Shown: piece after piece, positions 36,011 through 45,087 of the stretch
Numbering within the stretch: position 1 is the first letter of the stretch
Layout of the letters: every line of letters begins with the position of its first letter
Origin: Burkholderia stagnalis
Lineage (GTDB): Bacteria > Pseudomonadota > Gammaproteobacteria > Burkholderiales > Burkholderiaceae
DNA: 64,000 bases
NCBI RefSeq assembly: GCF_902830275.1
Contig: NZ_CADESW010000016.1
Location: forward strand, 1 to 64,000
Direction of reading: 5' to 3'
Program-made: the position numbers and the translations under genes
The notes under the pieces: generated by a model
Told to the model about the DNA's origin: nothing
The model's input: the letters and a program-made list of their open reading frames with translations, nothing else
The model's database searches: none

Positions 36011-36790
36011 TTACTGCGGCCGGCGCTGTTCCGGCGTCTGGCCCTGCGAGGCCCGTGATGGCGCCGGCGTAAACACGCCGCGCAGCCACGCGGCAAGGCG
36101 CGCGAACACGTCGTACGGCTCCTCGACGAAGATCTCCGGCTTCAGCAGCCGCAGGTACTCCATGATCTGCTGCGCTTCCTGCTTCTGGAACGAACCGTGC
36201 GCGAGCCCCAGCCGCAGCAGGCCGCGCAGCTCGCCGAGCTTGTCGCGCGCGGTGCTGCCGACGCTCATCTCGCACGCGAGCTTGGCCTCGTAGATCCGCT
36301 GCCGCAGCGATTCCGCGAGCCGCCATGCAGGCGTCTGCATCTGCTCCTCGAGCACCTGGATGTCCTGCACCGCGCTCTTGATCTGCGCGGCGAGCGGGTC
36401 GATGAGGTCCACGTCGCTCTGCGCCTCGGCGACGATCGCCTTCGACCAGTCGCGGCAGGCCTTCGCGAGTTCGTCCGGCGTCCATTCCGAGCGCGCCGCG
36501 AAGCCGAAGCCGAACTCGCCGGCCTGTCGCATCAGGATCGCGACCACGTCCGGGAACTCCTTGTCGAGCGTGCGCTTGGCCCACGCGTACTGGCCGCCCT
36601 GCAGCATGCGCTGCACGGCGTGCTCGGTCAGCGGCACCATGTTGTCGAGCAGTTTTGCGCGCAGGAAATCCTCGAACGACGGGGTCGCGAATTGCGGGTC
36701 GAGTTTCAGCGACACGCGCACGAATGCGTCGTAATCCTTGCGCAGGGACGCGAGTGTGTCGTCCTTGAGGGAAAGGGTGATCTGGCCCAT
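36011..36790 (-). CDS. Conserved hypothetical cytoplasmic protein
   Basis: A 259-residue soluble protein without a recognised family. The start ATG 36790 (MGQITLSLKDDTLASLRKDY) is followed by mostly helical, charged sequence including WAKRTLDKEFPDVVAILMRQ, IQVLEEQMQTPAWRLAESLR and GELRGLLRLGLAHGSFQKQE. The first residues resemble a ribbon-helix-helix strand, but no such domain is clear. There is no signal peptide or membrane helix. It is alone between the Ala/Gly-rich protein and azlD. Upstream, 36791-36940 holds no gene. Confidence 0.7.
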   Translation of the reverse strand: MGQITLSLKDDTLASLRKDYDAFVRVSLKLDPQFATPSFEDFLRAKLLDNMVPLTEHAVQRMLQGGQYAWAKRTLDKEFPDVVAILMRQAGEFGFGFAARSEWTPDELAKACRDWSKAIVAEAQSDVDLIDPLAAQIKSAVQDIQVLEEQMQTPAWRLAESLRQRIYEAKLACEMSVGSTARDKLGELRGLLRLGLAHGSFQKQEAQQIMEYLRLLKPEIFVEEPYDVFARLAAWLRGVFTPAPSRASQGQTPEQRRPQ

Positions 36791-36940
36791 GAATCGTCTC
36801 GATGGCGGCCCGCGCCGGCCGGATGCCGGGATGGCGCGCCGCATGCGCGCGCCGTCGGCACTCCGGTCCGCGCCGGGGCCGATGGCAGGTCTTCAACCGT
36901 TTATCGGCCGGTCGCGCGGAAACTTGAGCGATTGGCGCGT

Positions 36941-37282
36941 TCAGCCGGGCAGCCAGCCGTGCGGCAGCACCACGCCCTGCCACAGGAAGAACACCGCGAG
37001 CCCGACCGCGATCGTCACGAGCGGCCGGCGCGTGGCCGCAGACACCAGCACGGCGGCCAGCGCGCCGACGAGCTGCGGATTGCGCCAGGTGAGCTCGGCT
37101 GTGCCGCCGTGCGGCGACACGGTCATCGGCACGATGATCGCGGTCAGCACGGTGACCGGCACGAAGCCGAGCGCGGTACGCACGAGCGGCGGGAACGCGA
37201 GGCGTTCGCCAAACAGGAACAGCGTCGAGCGGATCGCGTACGTAATGACGGCCATCCCGAGGATCAGCAGCGCGTAGCTCAC
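36941..37282 (-). CDS. azlD: AzlD-type branched-chain amino acid export subunit
   Basis: A 113-residue membrane protein with about four helices (SYALLILGMAVITYAIRSTL, then PPLVRTALGFVPVTVLTAII). AzlD is the small partner of AzlC; the pair exports branched-chain amino acids and analogues. The start is GTG 37282, which overlaps the azlC stop by four bases (GTGA), so the two subunits are translated together. The segment AELTWRNPQLVGALAAVLVS matches the AzlD family. It is the last gene of the pair. Confidence 0.88.
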   Translation of the reverse strand: MSYALLILGMAVITYAIRSTLFLFGERLAFPPLVRTALGFVPVTVLTAIIVPMTVSPHGGTAELTWRNPQLVGALAAVLVSAATRRPLVTIAVGLAVFFLWQGVVLPHGWLPG

Positions 37283-38031
37283 GATGCGGCCTCCGTGCGC
37301 GAGCCGGCGCGGGCGCGCTCGTGCAGCAGCGTGAACACGACGCCCACCACGACGCCGGCGGCCACCGCGCCGAGCAGGCCGAGCTTGTACGGCCAGCCCT
37401 GCCAGCAATAGGCGAGCACGCCGGCCGTCGCGGCGGCCGCGAAGTAGCGCAGCGTGCCGAGCTGCGGCACCACGATCGCGATGAAGGTTGCCGCCATCGC
37501 GAAATCGAGGCCGAGCGACTGCAGCCCCGGGAACGCCGAGCCGAACCCGAGGCCGGCGAGCGTCCACAGCTGCCAGTTCAGGTACATCGCGAGGCCCGAG
37601 CCGAAGAAGTAGTACGGGCCGATCGCGCCGGGCGGGAAATGCCGGTAGTGCGCATACGCGACCGCGAACACTTCGTCGGTCATCAGCGCGCCGAGCGTCG
37701 CGCGCCAGCGCAGCGGCAGGTGGGCGACATACGGCGCGAGCGTCGCGCTGTACAGCAGATGGCGCAGGTTGACGATCAGCGTCGTCGCGAGCACGACGGC
37801 GAAGCTCGCGCTGCCGGCGATCAGCCCGAGCGCGATGAACTGCGCGGAGCCGGCGAACACGGCGAGCGACATCAGCGCGCCGTGCCAGCCGGCGAGCGGG
37901 CCGCCGCTGACGAGCGTGCCGAAGATCACGCCGAACGGCGCCGCGCCGACCATCATCGGGATCGTGTCGCGGGCGCCGTCGAGCCACTCGTTCAGCGGCC
38001 GGCGGGGGGGTGACGTGGGTGACGGGTTCAA
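37279..38031 (-). CDS. azlC: AzlC-type branched-chain amino acid export subunit
   Basis: A 250-residue membrane protein, about eight helices. Family segments include GARDTIPMMVGAAPFGVIFG, AGSAQFIALGLIAGSASFAV and TTLIVNLRHLLYSATLAPYV. Together with AzlD it forms an exporter of branched-chain amino acids. It is followed directly by azlD. The divergent or upstream AraC-type regulator at 38144 lies only 112 bp away on the same strand and may belong to the same operon, but a direct regulatory link is not shown. Confidence 0.92.
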   Translation of the reverse strand: MNPSPTSPPRRPLNEWLDGARDTIPMMVGAAPFGVIFGTLVSGGPLAGWHGALMSLAVFAGSAQFIALGLIAGSASFAVVLATTLIVNLRHLLYSATLAPYVAHLPLRWRATLGALMTDEVFAVAYAHYRHFPPGAIGPYYFFGSGLAMYLNWQLWTLAGLGFGSAFPGLQSLGLDFAMAATFIAIVVPQLGTLRYFAAAATAGVLAYCWQGWPYKLGLLGAVAAGVVVGVVFTLLHERARAGSRTEAAS

Positions 38032-38143
38032 GATGGCTCCTCCATGCGCAGGAGCTTAGCGCGCCGGCGTGCGGGCGGCTTGTATGTTCTTGCGCTGCCG
38101 GGCGGGGCGCTCCTCTGGCGGCCCGCGGCGACGCGCCGGGGCG

Positions 38144-39046
38144 TCAGCGCATCTGCCAGCGCCCCGGCGGCACGCCGAACATCCGCTTGAAGTGTCGCGT
38201 GAAATGGCTCTGGTCGACGAAGCCGCTGTCGGCCGCGACGTCGGCGACGGCGACGCCCGCGCGCAGCGGCGCCAGCGCGCGCTGCAGGCGTAGCTGGTTG
38301 CGCCACGCGTGCGGCGGCATGCCGGTCGTGCGCGTGAACAGGCGCGCCGCATGGAACGGCGACAGCCCGGCCGCCTGCGCGACCTCGTCGAGCGTGACCG
38401 TGCCAGTCAGATCGGCGGCAAGCCGTTCGCGCATTGCTTCGACGCGCGGTTCGTCCGACGCGAGCCACGCCGGCCGCAGATGCGCGTCCGCGTGGCGCAC
38501 GATCAGCGTCGAGAACGCGTCGAGCATCGCCGTCTCGGCGGCGAGCGGGTCGTAGATCGGCGGTGCGTCGGGCATCGCATCGTCGTCGGCCGGCGGCCCG
38601 TATTCGTGGGGCGCCGTCGCGCGTACGCTGCCGGCTTCCATCATCCGGTGCGCCCGCGCGACCCGGGCCGCGAGATCCCGATCGCGGATCACGTCGTGCG
38701 GAAACCACGGCGCGTCCTGCGGGCGCCCGGCGATCGTGCTCGCGAGCGACCGGATGAACTCGACCGGCACGTAGCAGACCCGGTAGCGCCAGCCGTCGTC
38801 GGCCGCGCGCGAGCCGGTGTGCACTTCGCCGGGATTGATCACGGGGACGGTGCCCGTATCGGCGATATGGCCGGCGCCGCGACAGACATAGCGTTCGGCG
38901 CCTGCTTCGATGACGGGGACCGTATACGCGTCGTGCCAATGCGGCGCGAACTTGTGGTCGCAATAGGTGGCCGTGACGAGATCCGCATCCGGCAGCAGCG
39001 GGGTGCGCCAGTAGCGTGCGGAATCTCGGGGGCGGGCGGCGGACAT
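38144..39046 (-). CDS. AraC-family transcriptional regulator
   Basis: A 300-residue regulator. The N-terminal cupin sensor domain is visible in FAPHWHDAYTVPVIEAGAER and VINPGEVHTGSRAADDGWRY. The C-terminal pair of helix-turn-helices covers LDEVAQAAGLSPFHAARLFT and VAADSGFVDQSHFTRHFKRM, with the family ending GVPPGRWQ. A linker of about 60 residues joins the two domains. The effector is not known. It lies upstream of azlCD on the same strand, an arrangement often found where an AraC-type protein controls an amino acid exporter. Confidence 0.9.
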   Translation of the reverse strand: MSAARPRDSARYWRTPLLPDADLVTATYCDHKFAPHWHDAYTVPVIEAGAERYVCRGAGHIADTGTVPVINPGEVHTGSRAADDGWRYRVCYVPVEFIRSLASTIAGRPQDAPWFPHDVIRDRDLAARVARAHRMMEAGSVRATAPHEYGPPADDDAMPDAPPIYDPLAAETAMLDAFSTLIVRHADAHLRPAWLASDEPRVEAMRERLAADLTGTVTLDEVAQAAGLSPFHAARLFTRTTGMPPHAWRNQLRLQRALAPLRAGVAVADVAADSGFVDQSHFTRHFKRMFGVPPGRWQMR

Positions 39047-39101
39047 GACGGGGCGCGGGAAGGGCGAATCGACAGTGTAGTCCCGCGCGGGCCCGGTGCG
39101 C

Positions 39102-39587
39102 TTACTTGACGGGGATCGGCGTCGAGGCCGGGACGGGCACCGCGGTGACGCTGTTCTTCGGGCTGCCGCTGACGACCCGGTCGCTGTACGTCAGGTAGAC
39201 GATCGTGTTGCGCTTCTTGTCGACCACGCGCACCACGTGCAGCGTCTTGAAGATGAACGACATCCGCTCGCTGAACACGTCCGACTGCTGCTTGAGCGGC
39301 CCGGAGAAGCTGATCGGGCCGACCTGGCGGCATGCGATCGACGCTTCGCTCGGATCCTCGGCGAGGCCGAGCGAACCCTTGATCCCGCCGGTGCGGGCGC
39401 GCGATACGTAGCAGGTCACGCCGGCGACCTGCGGATCGTCGTAGGCTTCGACGACCACGCGGTCGGAGCCCGTCAGGCGGAAGTTGGTATTCACGCTGCC
39501 GACTTCCTCCGCATGCGCGAGCGGCGCGGCGGCGAACGAAGCGAGAAGGAGGGCGGACGGTGCGGCAAGGCTGAGACGGCTCTTCAT
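39102..39587 (-). CDS. creA: CreA family periplasmic protein
   Basis: A 161-residue exported protein of the CreA family, whose function is unknown. The signal peptide ends near AAPLAHAEE. The CreA core is clear: [53 protein letters not shown] and [20 protein letters not shown]. Two Cys, one in each half, could form a disulphide in the periplasm. ATG 39587 gives the normal signal peptide. It stands alone, 56 bp after the AraC-type gene and on the same strand. Confidence 0.9.
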   Translation of the reverse strand: MKSRLSLAAPSALLLASFAAAPLAHAEEVGSVNTNFRLTGSDRVVVEAYDDPQVAGVTCYVSRARTGGIKGSLGLAEDPSEASIACRQVGPISFSGPLKQQSDVFSERMSFIFKTLHVVRVVDKKRNTIVYLTYSDRVVSGSPKNSVTAVPVPASTPIPVK

Positions 39588-39667
39588 CGGCGGAATCTGA
39601 AACGATTTCGGGACAGAGACTCTAGCATGCGCACGGGATGCGCCATTGTGCGGTTGCCGGAAAAACA

Positions 39668-39694
39668 AAAGGCCCGTCGCATGGACGGGCCTTT
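39668..39694 (-). terminator. Terminator downstream of the tRNA-Asn genes
   Basis: An 11-bp stem (AAAGGCCCGTC at 39668-39678, GACGGGCCTTT at 39684-39694) with a five-base loop lies just past the 3' end of the first listed tRNA; a T-rich stretch follows on the minus strand. Confidence 0.8.
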
Positions 39695-39701
39695 CGCTGT
39701 C

Positions 39702-39777
39702 TGGCTCCCCGACCTGGGCTCGAACCAGGGACCTACGGATTAACAGTCCGGCGCTCTACCGACTGAGCTATCGGGGA
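39702..39777 (-). tRNA. tRNA-Asn (anticodon GTT)
   Basis: A 76-nt tRNA with encoded CCA. On the minus strand it begins TCCCCGATAGCTCAGTCGGT and has anticodon loop CTGTTAA, so anticodon GTT, a TTCGAGC T-loop, and acceptor stem TCCCCGA paired with TCGGGGA before G-CCA. It is identical to the copy at 39847-39922. Confidence 0.97.
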
Positions 39778-39810
39778 ATAAATCGGTACATCTGCGTTTG
39801 GTTACCATCA

Positions 39811-39835
39811 AAAAACCCGTCAACCGACAACGGGC
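39811..39835 (-). terminator. Probable terminator between the two tRNA-Asn genes
   Basis: On the minus strand CCCGT and ACGGG pair around a nine-base loop and are followed by TTTTT. The stem is short but the T-tract is good. Confidence 0.55.
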
Positions 39836-39846
39836 TTTTGCATTTT

Positions 39847-39922
39847 TGGCTCCCCGACCTGGGCTCGAACCAGGGACCTACGGATTAACAGTCCGGCGCT
39901 CTACCGACTGAGCTATCGGGGA
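39847..39922 (-). tRNA. tRNA-Asn (anticodon GTT), second copy
   Basis: A 76-nt tRNA with encoded CCA, identical in sequence to the copy at 39702-39777, 69 bp apart. The anticodon is GTT and all stems pair fully. Confidence 0.97.
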
Positions 39923-40021
39923 ACAAACAGCAGAGAAACGAGATTTTATGGAGTGTTGGCTAAGCTGTCAACACTTTTGGCGCACGTCGTACAAAATTTT
40001 TTGCAGACGGGCGCCGGGAGA

Positions 40022-40345
40022 TCAGCGCTCGAGCAGATGCAGCTTGTCCTGCACGTCCTTCCAGTCGTCCGCGTCGGCCGGCGCCGGCTTCGTCTTGGTG
40101 ATCGACGGCCAGTCCTTCGCCAGCTCGGCGTTCAGCGCGGTGAACTGCTGCTGGTCGCCCGGAACGTCTTCTTCGGCGTAGATCGCGTTGGTCGGGCATT
40201 CGGCGACGCACACGGCGCAGTCGATGCACTCGTCCGGATCGATGGCCAGAAAGTTGGGACCTTCACGGAAGCAATCCACCGGGCACACATCCACGCAATC
40301 CGTGTATTTGCACTTGATGCAGCCTTCGGTCACAACGTGAGTCAT
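40022..40345 (-). CDS. fdxA: Seven-iron ferredoxin FdxA
   Basis: A 107-residue ferredoxin with one 3Fe-4S and one 4Fe-4S cluster. The Cys motifs are [18 protein letters not shown] near the N-terminus and [12 protein letters not shown] in the middle, in the FdxA pattern; the C-terminus continues with the family's helical extension ([15 protein letters not shown]). It carries electrons at low potential; its specific partner is not known. ATG 40345 has an AGGAG site. It is a single gene, preceded (on its strand) by a 262-bp gap shared with the divergent pncB. Confidence 0.96.
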   Translation of the reverse strand: MTHVVTEGCIKCKYTDCVDVCPVDCFREGPNFLAIDPDECIDCAVCVAECPTNAIYAEEDVPGDQQQFTALNAELAKDWPSITKTKPAPADADDWKDVQDKLHLLER

Positions 40346-40608
40346 TAAAACGCTCCTGCTTGGCGGTATATATGGGGTGGCGCTGGCGCCAAAAGCGGCA
40401 TTGTAACTGAAGCGTCAAACCCGCATGCCGTGGTCGGCTTTCCGGCTTATACCGTTTCGTGATTAGTTTATGAGCACTCGCATGGGGACGCACCGCGGCG
40501 CCCGGCGCGGCGTCGCGATGGTCGGGCCCGCATTCGGGTAACATGGCCGGCAGACCGGGCGGCGCGCGGTGCGCCGGGGCCGGTTCCGATATTGGCGGTG
40601 CCGTCATC

Positions 40609-41808
40609 ATGATCATCACTTCGCTGCTCGACACGGATCTCTACAAATTCACGATGATGCAGGTCGTCCTGCATCACTTCCCGGCCGCAAGCGTCGAGTA
40701 TCGCTTCAAGTGCCGCACGCCCGGCGTCGATCTCGTGCCGTACATCGACGAGATCCGCGACGAGGTGCGCGGCCTGTGCGCGCTGCGCTTCACCGACGAG
40801 GAGCTCGACTACCTGCGCCGGATGCGTTTCATCAAGAGCGATTTCGTCGACTTCCTCGCACTGTTCCACCTGAACGAGAAGTACATCTCGATCACGCCTT
40901 CGCCGAAGGGCAACGGCGAGATCGACATCGAGATCAAGGGGCCGTGGCTGCATGCGATCCTGTTCGAGATTCCGGTGCTCGCGATCGTCAACGAGGTCTA
41001 TTTCCGCAATACGCAGCGCGAGCCTGATTACCGGGAAGGGCGCGGGCGGCTGGGCGAGAAGATCAAGCTGCTCGGCGCGAAGCCGGAATTCGCCGACTGC
41101 AAGATCGCCGACTACGGCACGCGCCGGCGTTTCTCGAAGGTCTGGCACGAGGAGGTCGCGCTTACGCTGCGCGACGGCCTCGGCCCGCAGTTCGCCGGCA
41201 CGAGCAACGTGCTGTACGCGATGAAGCACGGCATCACGCCGCTCGGCACGATGGCGCACGAATACCTGCAGGCGTGCCAGGCGCTCGGCCCGCGGCTGCG
41301 CGACTCGCAGACCTACGGCTTCGAGATGTGGGCGAAGGAATACCGCGGCGACCTCGGCATCGCGCTGTCGGACGTCTACGGGATGGACGCGTTCCTGCGC
41401 GACTTCGACATGTACTTCTGCAAGCTGTTCGACGGTGCGCGCCACGATTCGGGCGATCCGTTCGAGTGGGGCGAGCGGATGATCTCGCACTACGAAGCGA
41501 ACCGCTGCGACCCGCGCACCAAGGTGCTGGTGTTTTCCGACGCGCTCGACATCCCGAAGGTCATGCAGCTGTACGAACGGTTCCGCGGCCGCAGCAAGCT
41601 CGCGTTCGGCGTCGGCACCAACCTGACCAACGACCTCGGCTACGTGCCGCTGCAGATCGTCATCAAGATGGTTCGCTGCAACGGCCAGCCGGTCGCGAAG
41701 CTGTCCGATTCGCCGGGCAAGAGCATGTGCGACGACAAGGCGTATCTCGCGTACCTGCGGCAGGTGTTCGGCATCGCGCAGCCGGTCGAGGACGACGCGT
41801 CGCAGTAG
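40609..41808 (+). CDS. pncB: Nicotinate phosphoribosyltransferase
   Basis: A 399-residue enzyme making nicotinate mononucleotide from nicotinate and PRPP, the entry of the NAD salvage pathway. The family opening [40 protein letters not shown] (with the His that is phosphorylated nearby), [20 protein letters not shown] and [20 protein letters not shown] are all present. ATG 40609 gives the normal N-terminus, and the frame upstream has no conserved sequence. It is followed by an 86-bp gap and the LutC-like gene on the same strand. It shares its upstream region with the divergent fdxA. Confidence 0.97.
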   Translation: MIITSLLDTDLYKFTMMQVVLHHFPAASVEYRFKCRTPGVDLVPYIDEIRDEVRGLCALRFTDEELDYLRRMRFIKSDFVDFLALFHLNEKYISITPSPKGNGEIDIEIKGPWLHAILFEIPVLAIVNEVYFRNTQREPDYREGRGRLGEKIKLLGAKPEFADCKIADYGTRRRFSKVWHEEVALTLRDGLGPQFAGTSNVLYAMKHGITPLGTMAHEYLQACQALGPRLRDSQTYGFEMWAKEYRGDLGIALSDVYGMDAFLRDFDMYFCKLFDGARHDSGDPFEWGERMISHYEANRCDPRTKVLVFSDALDIPKVMQLYERFRGRSKLAFGVGTNLTNDLGYVPLQIVIKMVRCNGQPVAKLSDSPGKSMCDDKAYLAYLRQVFGIAQPVEDDASQ

Positions 41809-41894
41809 CCGTCGGCCGTTCGGCCGAAGGTGCGTGGCGAGAGGGGCGGCCGGTATAATCCGACGGTATCGCACGCAACGTCACGAGGCCGTTC

Positions 41895-42557
41895 ATGGAC
41901 ACTTCCGCTGCCCGTCGCCAGATCCTCGCGCGCATCCGCGCCGCGCAGGGTCGCTCGGCCGAACCCGATGCGGCGGAGCGCGAAGCGGTCGCCGACTACC
42001 TCGCCCGTCATCCGCAGGGGCCGCGTCCGCCGGCGCCGGCCGACCTGATCGCCGCGTTCGTCGATGAGGCAACCAAGCTGTCGACGACCGTCGACGAAGT
42101 CGCGGCGCTCGCCGATGCGCCGGCCGCCGCTGCCCGTTATCTCTCCTCGCACGGCCTGCCAATGCAGGCCGTCGCCTGGCGCACGCTCGCCGAGCTCGAC
42201 TGGGCAGGCGCAGGCCTGGCCGTCGAATGCCGCAAGCCGGCCGACGGCGATCTCGTCGGCCTGACCGGCTGCTTCTGCGCGACGGCGGAAACCGGTTCGC
42301 TGGTCCTGCTGTCCGGTCCCGATACCTATGCATCGGCCGGCCTGCTGCCGGAGACGCATATCGCGATCGTGCCCGCGTCGCGGATCGTCGCCGGCCACGA
42401 AGACGCATTTGCGCTGATCCGCGCGGAGCGCGGCGAATTGCCGCGGGCGGTCAATTTCGTGTCCGGTCCGTCGCGCACGGGCGACATCGAGCAGACCATC
42501 GTGCTGGGCGCACACGGCCCGTACCGGGTCCACGTGATCGTCGTGCGGGGCGCGTGA
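41895..42557 (+). CDS. LUD-domain protein, LutC-like
   Basis: A 220-residue member of the LUD (DUF162) family. The C-terminal core includes TGCFCATAETGSLVLLSGPD, LPETHIAIVPASRIVAGHED and the signature VSGPSRTGDIEQTIVLGAHG. LutC usually acts with LutA and LutB in iron-sulphur L-lactate oxidation. Here neither LutA nor LutB lies within the window, and the neighbours are pncB and an antiporter, so the lactate role is not supported by context. ATG 41895 is the only reasonable start. The N-terminal region (MDTSAARRQILARIRAAQGR) is helical. Confidence 0.85.
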   Translation: MDTSAARRQILARIRAAQGRSAEPDAAEREAVADYLARHPQGPRPPAPADLIAAFVDEATKLSTTVDEVAALADAPAAAARYLSSHGLPMQAVAWRTLAELDWAGAGLAVECRKPADGDLVGLTGCFCATAETGSLVLLSGPDTYASAGLLPETHIAIVPASRIVAGHEDAFALIRAERGELPRAVNFVSGPSRTGDIEQTIVLGAHGPYRVHVIVVRGA

Positions 42558-42599
42558 CGCGCCCGCTCAATCCACCGCCATTCAAAAAGGAAGTTCTGC

Positions 42600-44030
42600 A
42601 TGAAACGACATGCCGCCTGGGCAGGCATGGCGTCGGGCGCCGCGCTCGGCGCCGCGCCCGCGCTCGCATCGGCCGCGACGCTCGACGGCGCCACGCTGTC
42701 CGCGCTCTGGGGCGTCCCGTTCGCCGGGATCCTGCTGTCCATCGCCCTGTTCCCGCTCGCCGCGCCGGTGTTCTGGCATCACCACTTCGGCAAGATCGCG
42801 GCTGCGTGGTCGATCGCGTTCCTCGCGCCGTTCGCCGCCGTGTTCGGTGCCGGCACCGCGTTCGGCACGCTCGTGCACGCGCTGCTCGAGGAATACATCC
42901 CGTTCATCGTGCTGCTCACCGCGCTCTACACGGTCGCGGGCGGCATCTGCGTGAACGGCAACCTGCACGGCACGCCGAAGCTCAACACCGCGATCCTCGC
43001 GCTCGGCACACTGCTCGCGAGCGTGATGGGCACGACCGGCGCGGCAATGCTGCTGATCCGGCCGCTGCTGCGCGCGAACGACAATCGCAAGCACGTCGTG
43101 CATGTCGTGATCTTCTTCATCTTCCTCGTCGCGAACGCGGGCGGCTCGCTGTCGCCGCTCGGCGATCCGCCGCTGTTCCTCGGCTTCCTGAACGGCGTGA
43201 GCTTCTTCTGGACGACGGCGCATCTCGCGCTGCCGATGCTGTTCATCTGCGCGGTGCTGCTGACGGTGTTCTTCGTGCTCGACACGTACTTCTACCGCAA
43301 GGGCGGCGAGACGCGGCCGGCCGCGCTCGATCCGACGCCCGACAGCGCGGCGCTGTCGATCGACGGCAAGATCAACTTCGTGCTGCTCGCGGCCGTGGTC
43401 GGCCTCGTGCTGATGAGCGGGATCTGGAAGCCGGGTGTCACGTTCGACGTGTGGGGCACGCACGTCGCGCTGCAGAACCTGGTGCGCGACGTGGCGCTGA
43501 TCGTCGTCGCGCTCGCATCGCTTGCGCTGACGCCGCGCTCCGCGCGCGAGGGCAACGCGTTCAACTGGGCGCCGATCGAGGAAGTCGCGAAGCTGTTCGC
43601 GGGCATCTTCGTGACGATCGCGCCGGTGATCGTGATCCTGCGCGCGGGCGCGGACGGCGCGTTCGCGCAGATCGTCCATCTCGTCACCGGGCCGGACGGC
43701 AAGCCGATCGACGCGATGTACTTCTGGGCGACGGGCCTGCTGTCGTCGTTCCTCGACAACGCGCCGACCTACCTCGTGTTCTTCAACCTGGCGGGCGGCG
43801 ACGCGCAATCGCTGATGACCACGGGCGCGACGACGCTCGCCGCGATTTCCGCGGGCGCGGTGTTCATGGGCGCGAACAGCTATATCGGCAATGCGCCGAA
43901 CTTCATGGTGAAGGCGATCGCCGAATCGCGCGGCGTGAAGATGCCGAGCTTCTTCGCGTATCTCGGCTGGGCGCTGGTCGTGCTGGTGCCCGTATTCCTG
44001 CTGGCGACGTGGATCTTCTTCACGGCGTAA
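42600..44030 (+). CDS. Na+/H+ antiporter-like protein (NhaD/ArsB superfamily)
   Basis: A 476-residue membrane protein with about 12 helices, of the NhaD/ArsB ion transporter superfamily. Typical segments are GNLHGTPKLNTAILALGTLL, MGTTGAAMLLIRPLLRAN, VANAGGSLSPLGDPPLFLGF and, in the second half, SSFLDNAPTYLVFFNLAGGD. The paired conserved loops (SPLGDPPLF and LDNAPTY) form the transport core. The likely role is sodium or proton exchange; substrate is inferred from family. A signal-like N-terminus precedes the first helix. The 44031-44097 gap separates it from the dehydrogenase gene. It starts 43 bp after the LutC-like gene. Confidence 0.85.
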   Translation: MKRHAAWAGMASGAALGAAPALASAATLDGATLSALWGVPFAGILLSIALFPLAAPVFWHHHFGKIAAAWSIAFLAPFAAVFGAGTAFGTLVHALLEEYIPFIVLLTALYTVAGGICVNGNLHGTPKLNTAILALGTLLASVMGTTGAAMLLIRPLLRANDNRKHVVHVVIFFIFLVANAGGSLSPLGDPPLFLGFLNGVSFFWTTAHLALPMLFICAVLLTVFFVLDTYFYRKGGETRPAALDPTPDSAALSIDGKINFVLLAAVVGLVLMSGIWKPGVTFDVWGTHVALQNLVRDVALIVVALASLALTPRSAREGNAFNWAPIEEVAKLFAGIFVTIAPVIVILRAGADGAFAQIVHLVTGPDGKPIDAMYFWATGLLSSFLDNAPTYLVFFNLAGGDAQSLMTTGATTLAAISAGAVFMGANSYIGNAPNFMVKAIAESRGVKMPSFFAYLGWALVVLVPVFLLATWIFFTA

Positions 44031-44097
44031 GCTGACGATTTTCAACAAGAAGCGGGCGGGGCGCGTCGCGCGCCGCCCGTGGCATGCGGAGATGGGG

Positions 44098-45087
44098 ATG
44101 CAGAAGATCCTGGTCGCGCGTCCGATCTTCCCGGACGTGATCGAACGGCTCAAGCAGTACTTCGAGGTCGATTGGAACGATGGCGATGCGCTGGCGCCCG
44201 ACGCGCTCGCGGCGCGCCTCGCCGACAAGGACGGCGCGCTGACGGCCGGCGACCCGGTCGGCGCCGCCACGCTCGCGGCCGCGCCGCGCCTGCGCGTCGT
44301 GTCGAACATGGCGGTCGGCTACAACAACTTCGACATGGCGGCGTTCAACGCGGCGAACGTGCTCGGCACCAATACGCCGGACGTGCTGAACGAATCCACC
44401 GCCGATTTCGGCTGGGCGCTGATGATGGCGGCCGCGCGGCGCATCGCCGAATCGGAGCACTGGCTGCGCGCCGGGCACTGGCGGAAGTGGGCATACGACG
44501 GCTTCCTCGGCAGCGACATCCACGGCTCGACGCTCGGCGTGATCGGGATGGGCCGCATCGGCCAGGCGCTCGCGCGCCGCGCGAAGGGCTTCGGCATGCA
44601 GGTGATCTATCACAACCGGTCGCGGGTTGCGCCGGAGATCGAGGCCGAGCTGAACGCCGAATACGTGTCGAAGGAAGCGCTGCTCGCGCGCGCGGACCAC
44701 GTCGTGCTCGTGCTGCCGTACACGCAGGAAAACCACCACACGATCGGCGCGGCCGAGCTGGCGCGGATGAAGCCGACCGCGACGCTGACCAACATCGCGC
44801 GCGGCGGGATCGTCGACGACGCGGCGCTGGCCGCCGCGCTGCGCGAGAAGCGGATCGCGGCGGCAGGCCTCGACGTGTTCGAGGGCGAGCCGAGCGTGCA
44901 CCCGGCGCTGCTCGAGGTGCCGAACGTCGTGCTGACGCCGCACATCGCGAGCGCGACCGAGCACACCCGCCGCGCAATGGCGAACCTCGCCGCCGACAAC
45001 CTGATCGCCGCGCTGGGCGAAGGGCCGCGCGCGGGGCGTCCGCCGAACCCGATCAACCCCGACGTGATCGGCAAGGCGCGCGCATGA
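44098..45087 (+). CDS. 2-hydroxyacid dehydrogenase (glyoxylate/2-ketogluconate reductase-like)
   Basis: A 329-residue NAD(P)-dependent D-2-hydroxyacid dehydrogenase. The nucleotide-binding motif is GSTLGVIGMGRIGQALARRA, the catalytic Arg lies in TNIARGGIVDDAALAAALRE, and the Glu and His follow in AGLDVFEGEP and VLTPHIASATEHTR. The sequence is closest in feel to the GhrB/TkrA group, which reduces glyoxylate, hydroxypyruvate and 2-ketogluconate. ATG 44098 is preferred over ATG 44092 because the GGAG element lies at good spacing only for the former. It overlaps the start of rmuC by four bases (ATGA). Confidence 0.9.
   Translation: MQKILVARPIFPDVIERLKQYFEVDWNDGDALAPDALAARLADKDGALTAGDPVGAATLAAAPRLRVVSNMAVGYNNFDMAAFNAANVLGTNTPDVLNESTADFGWALMMAAARRIAESEHWLRAGHWRKWAYDGFLGSDIHGSTLGVIGMGRIGQALARRAKGFGMQVIYHNRSRVAPEIEAELNAEYVSKEALLARADHVVLVLPYTQENHHTIGAAELARMKPTATLTNIARGGIVDDAALAAALREKRIAAAGLDVFEGEPSVHPALLEVPNVVLTPHIASATEHTRRAMANLAADNLIAALGEGPRAGRPPNPINPDVIGKARA

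Noticed and set aside
40346-40608. Possible riboswitch or small RNA between fdxA and pncB
   Set aside because: The 263 bp are divergent promoter space with an AT-rich part; no recognisable riboswitch core or independent terminator was found.
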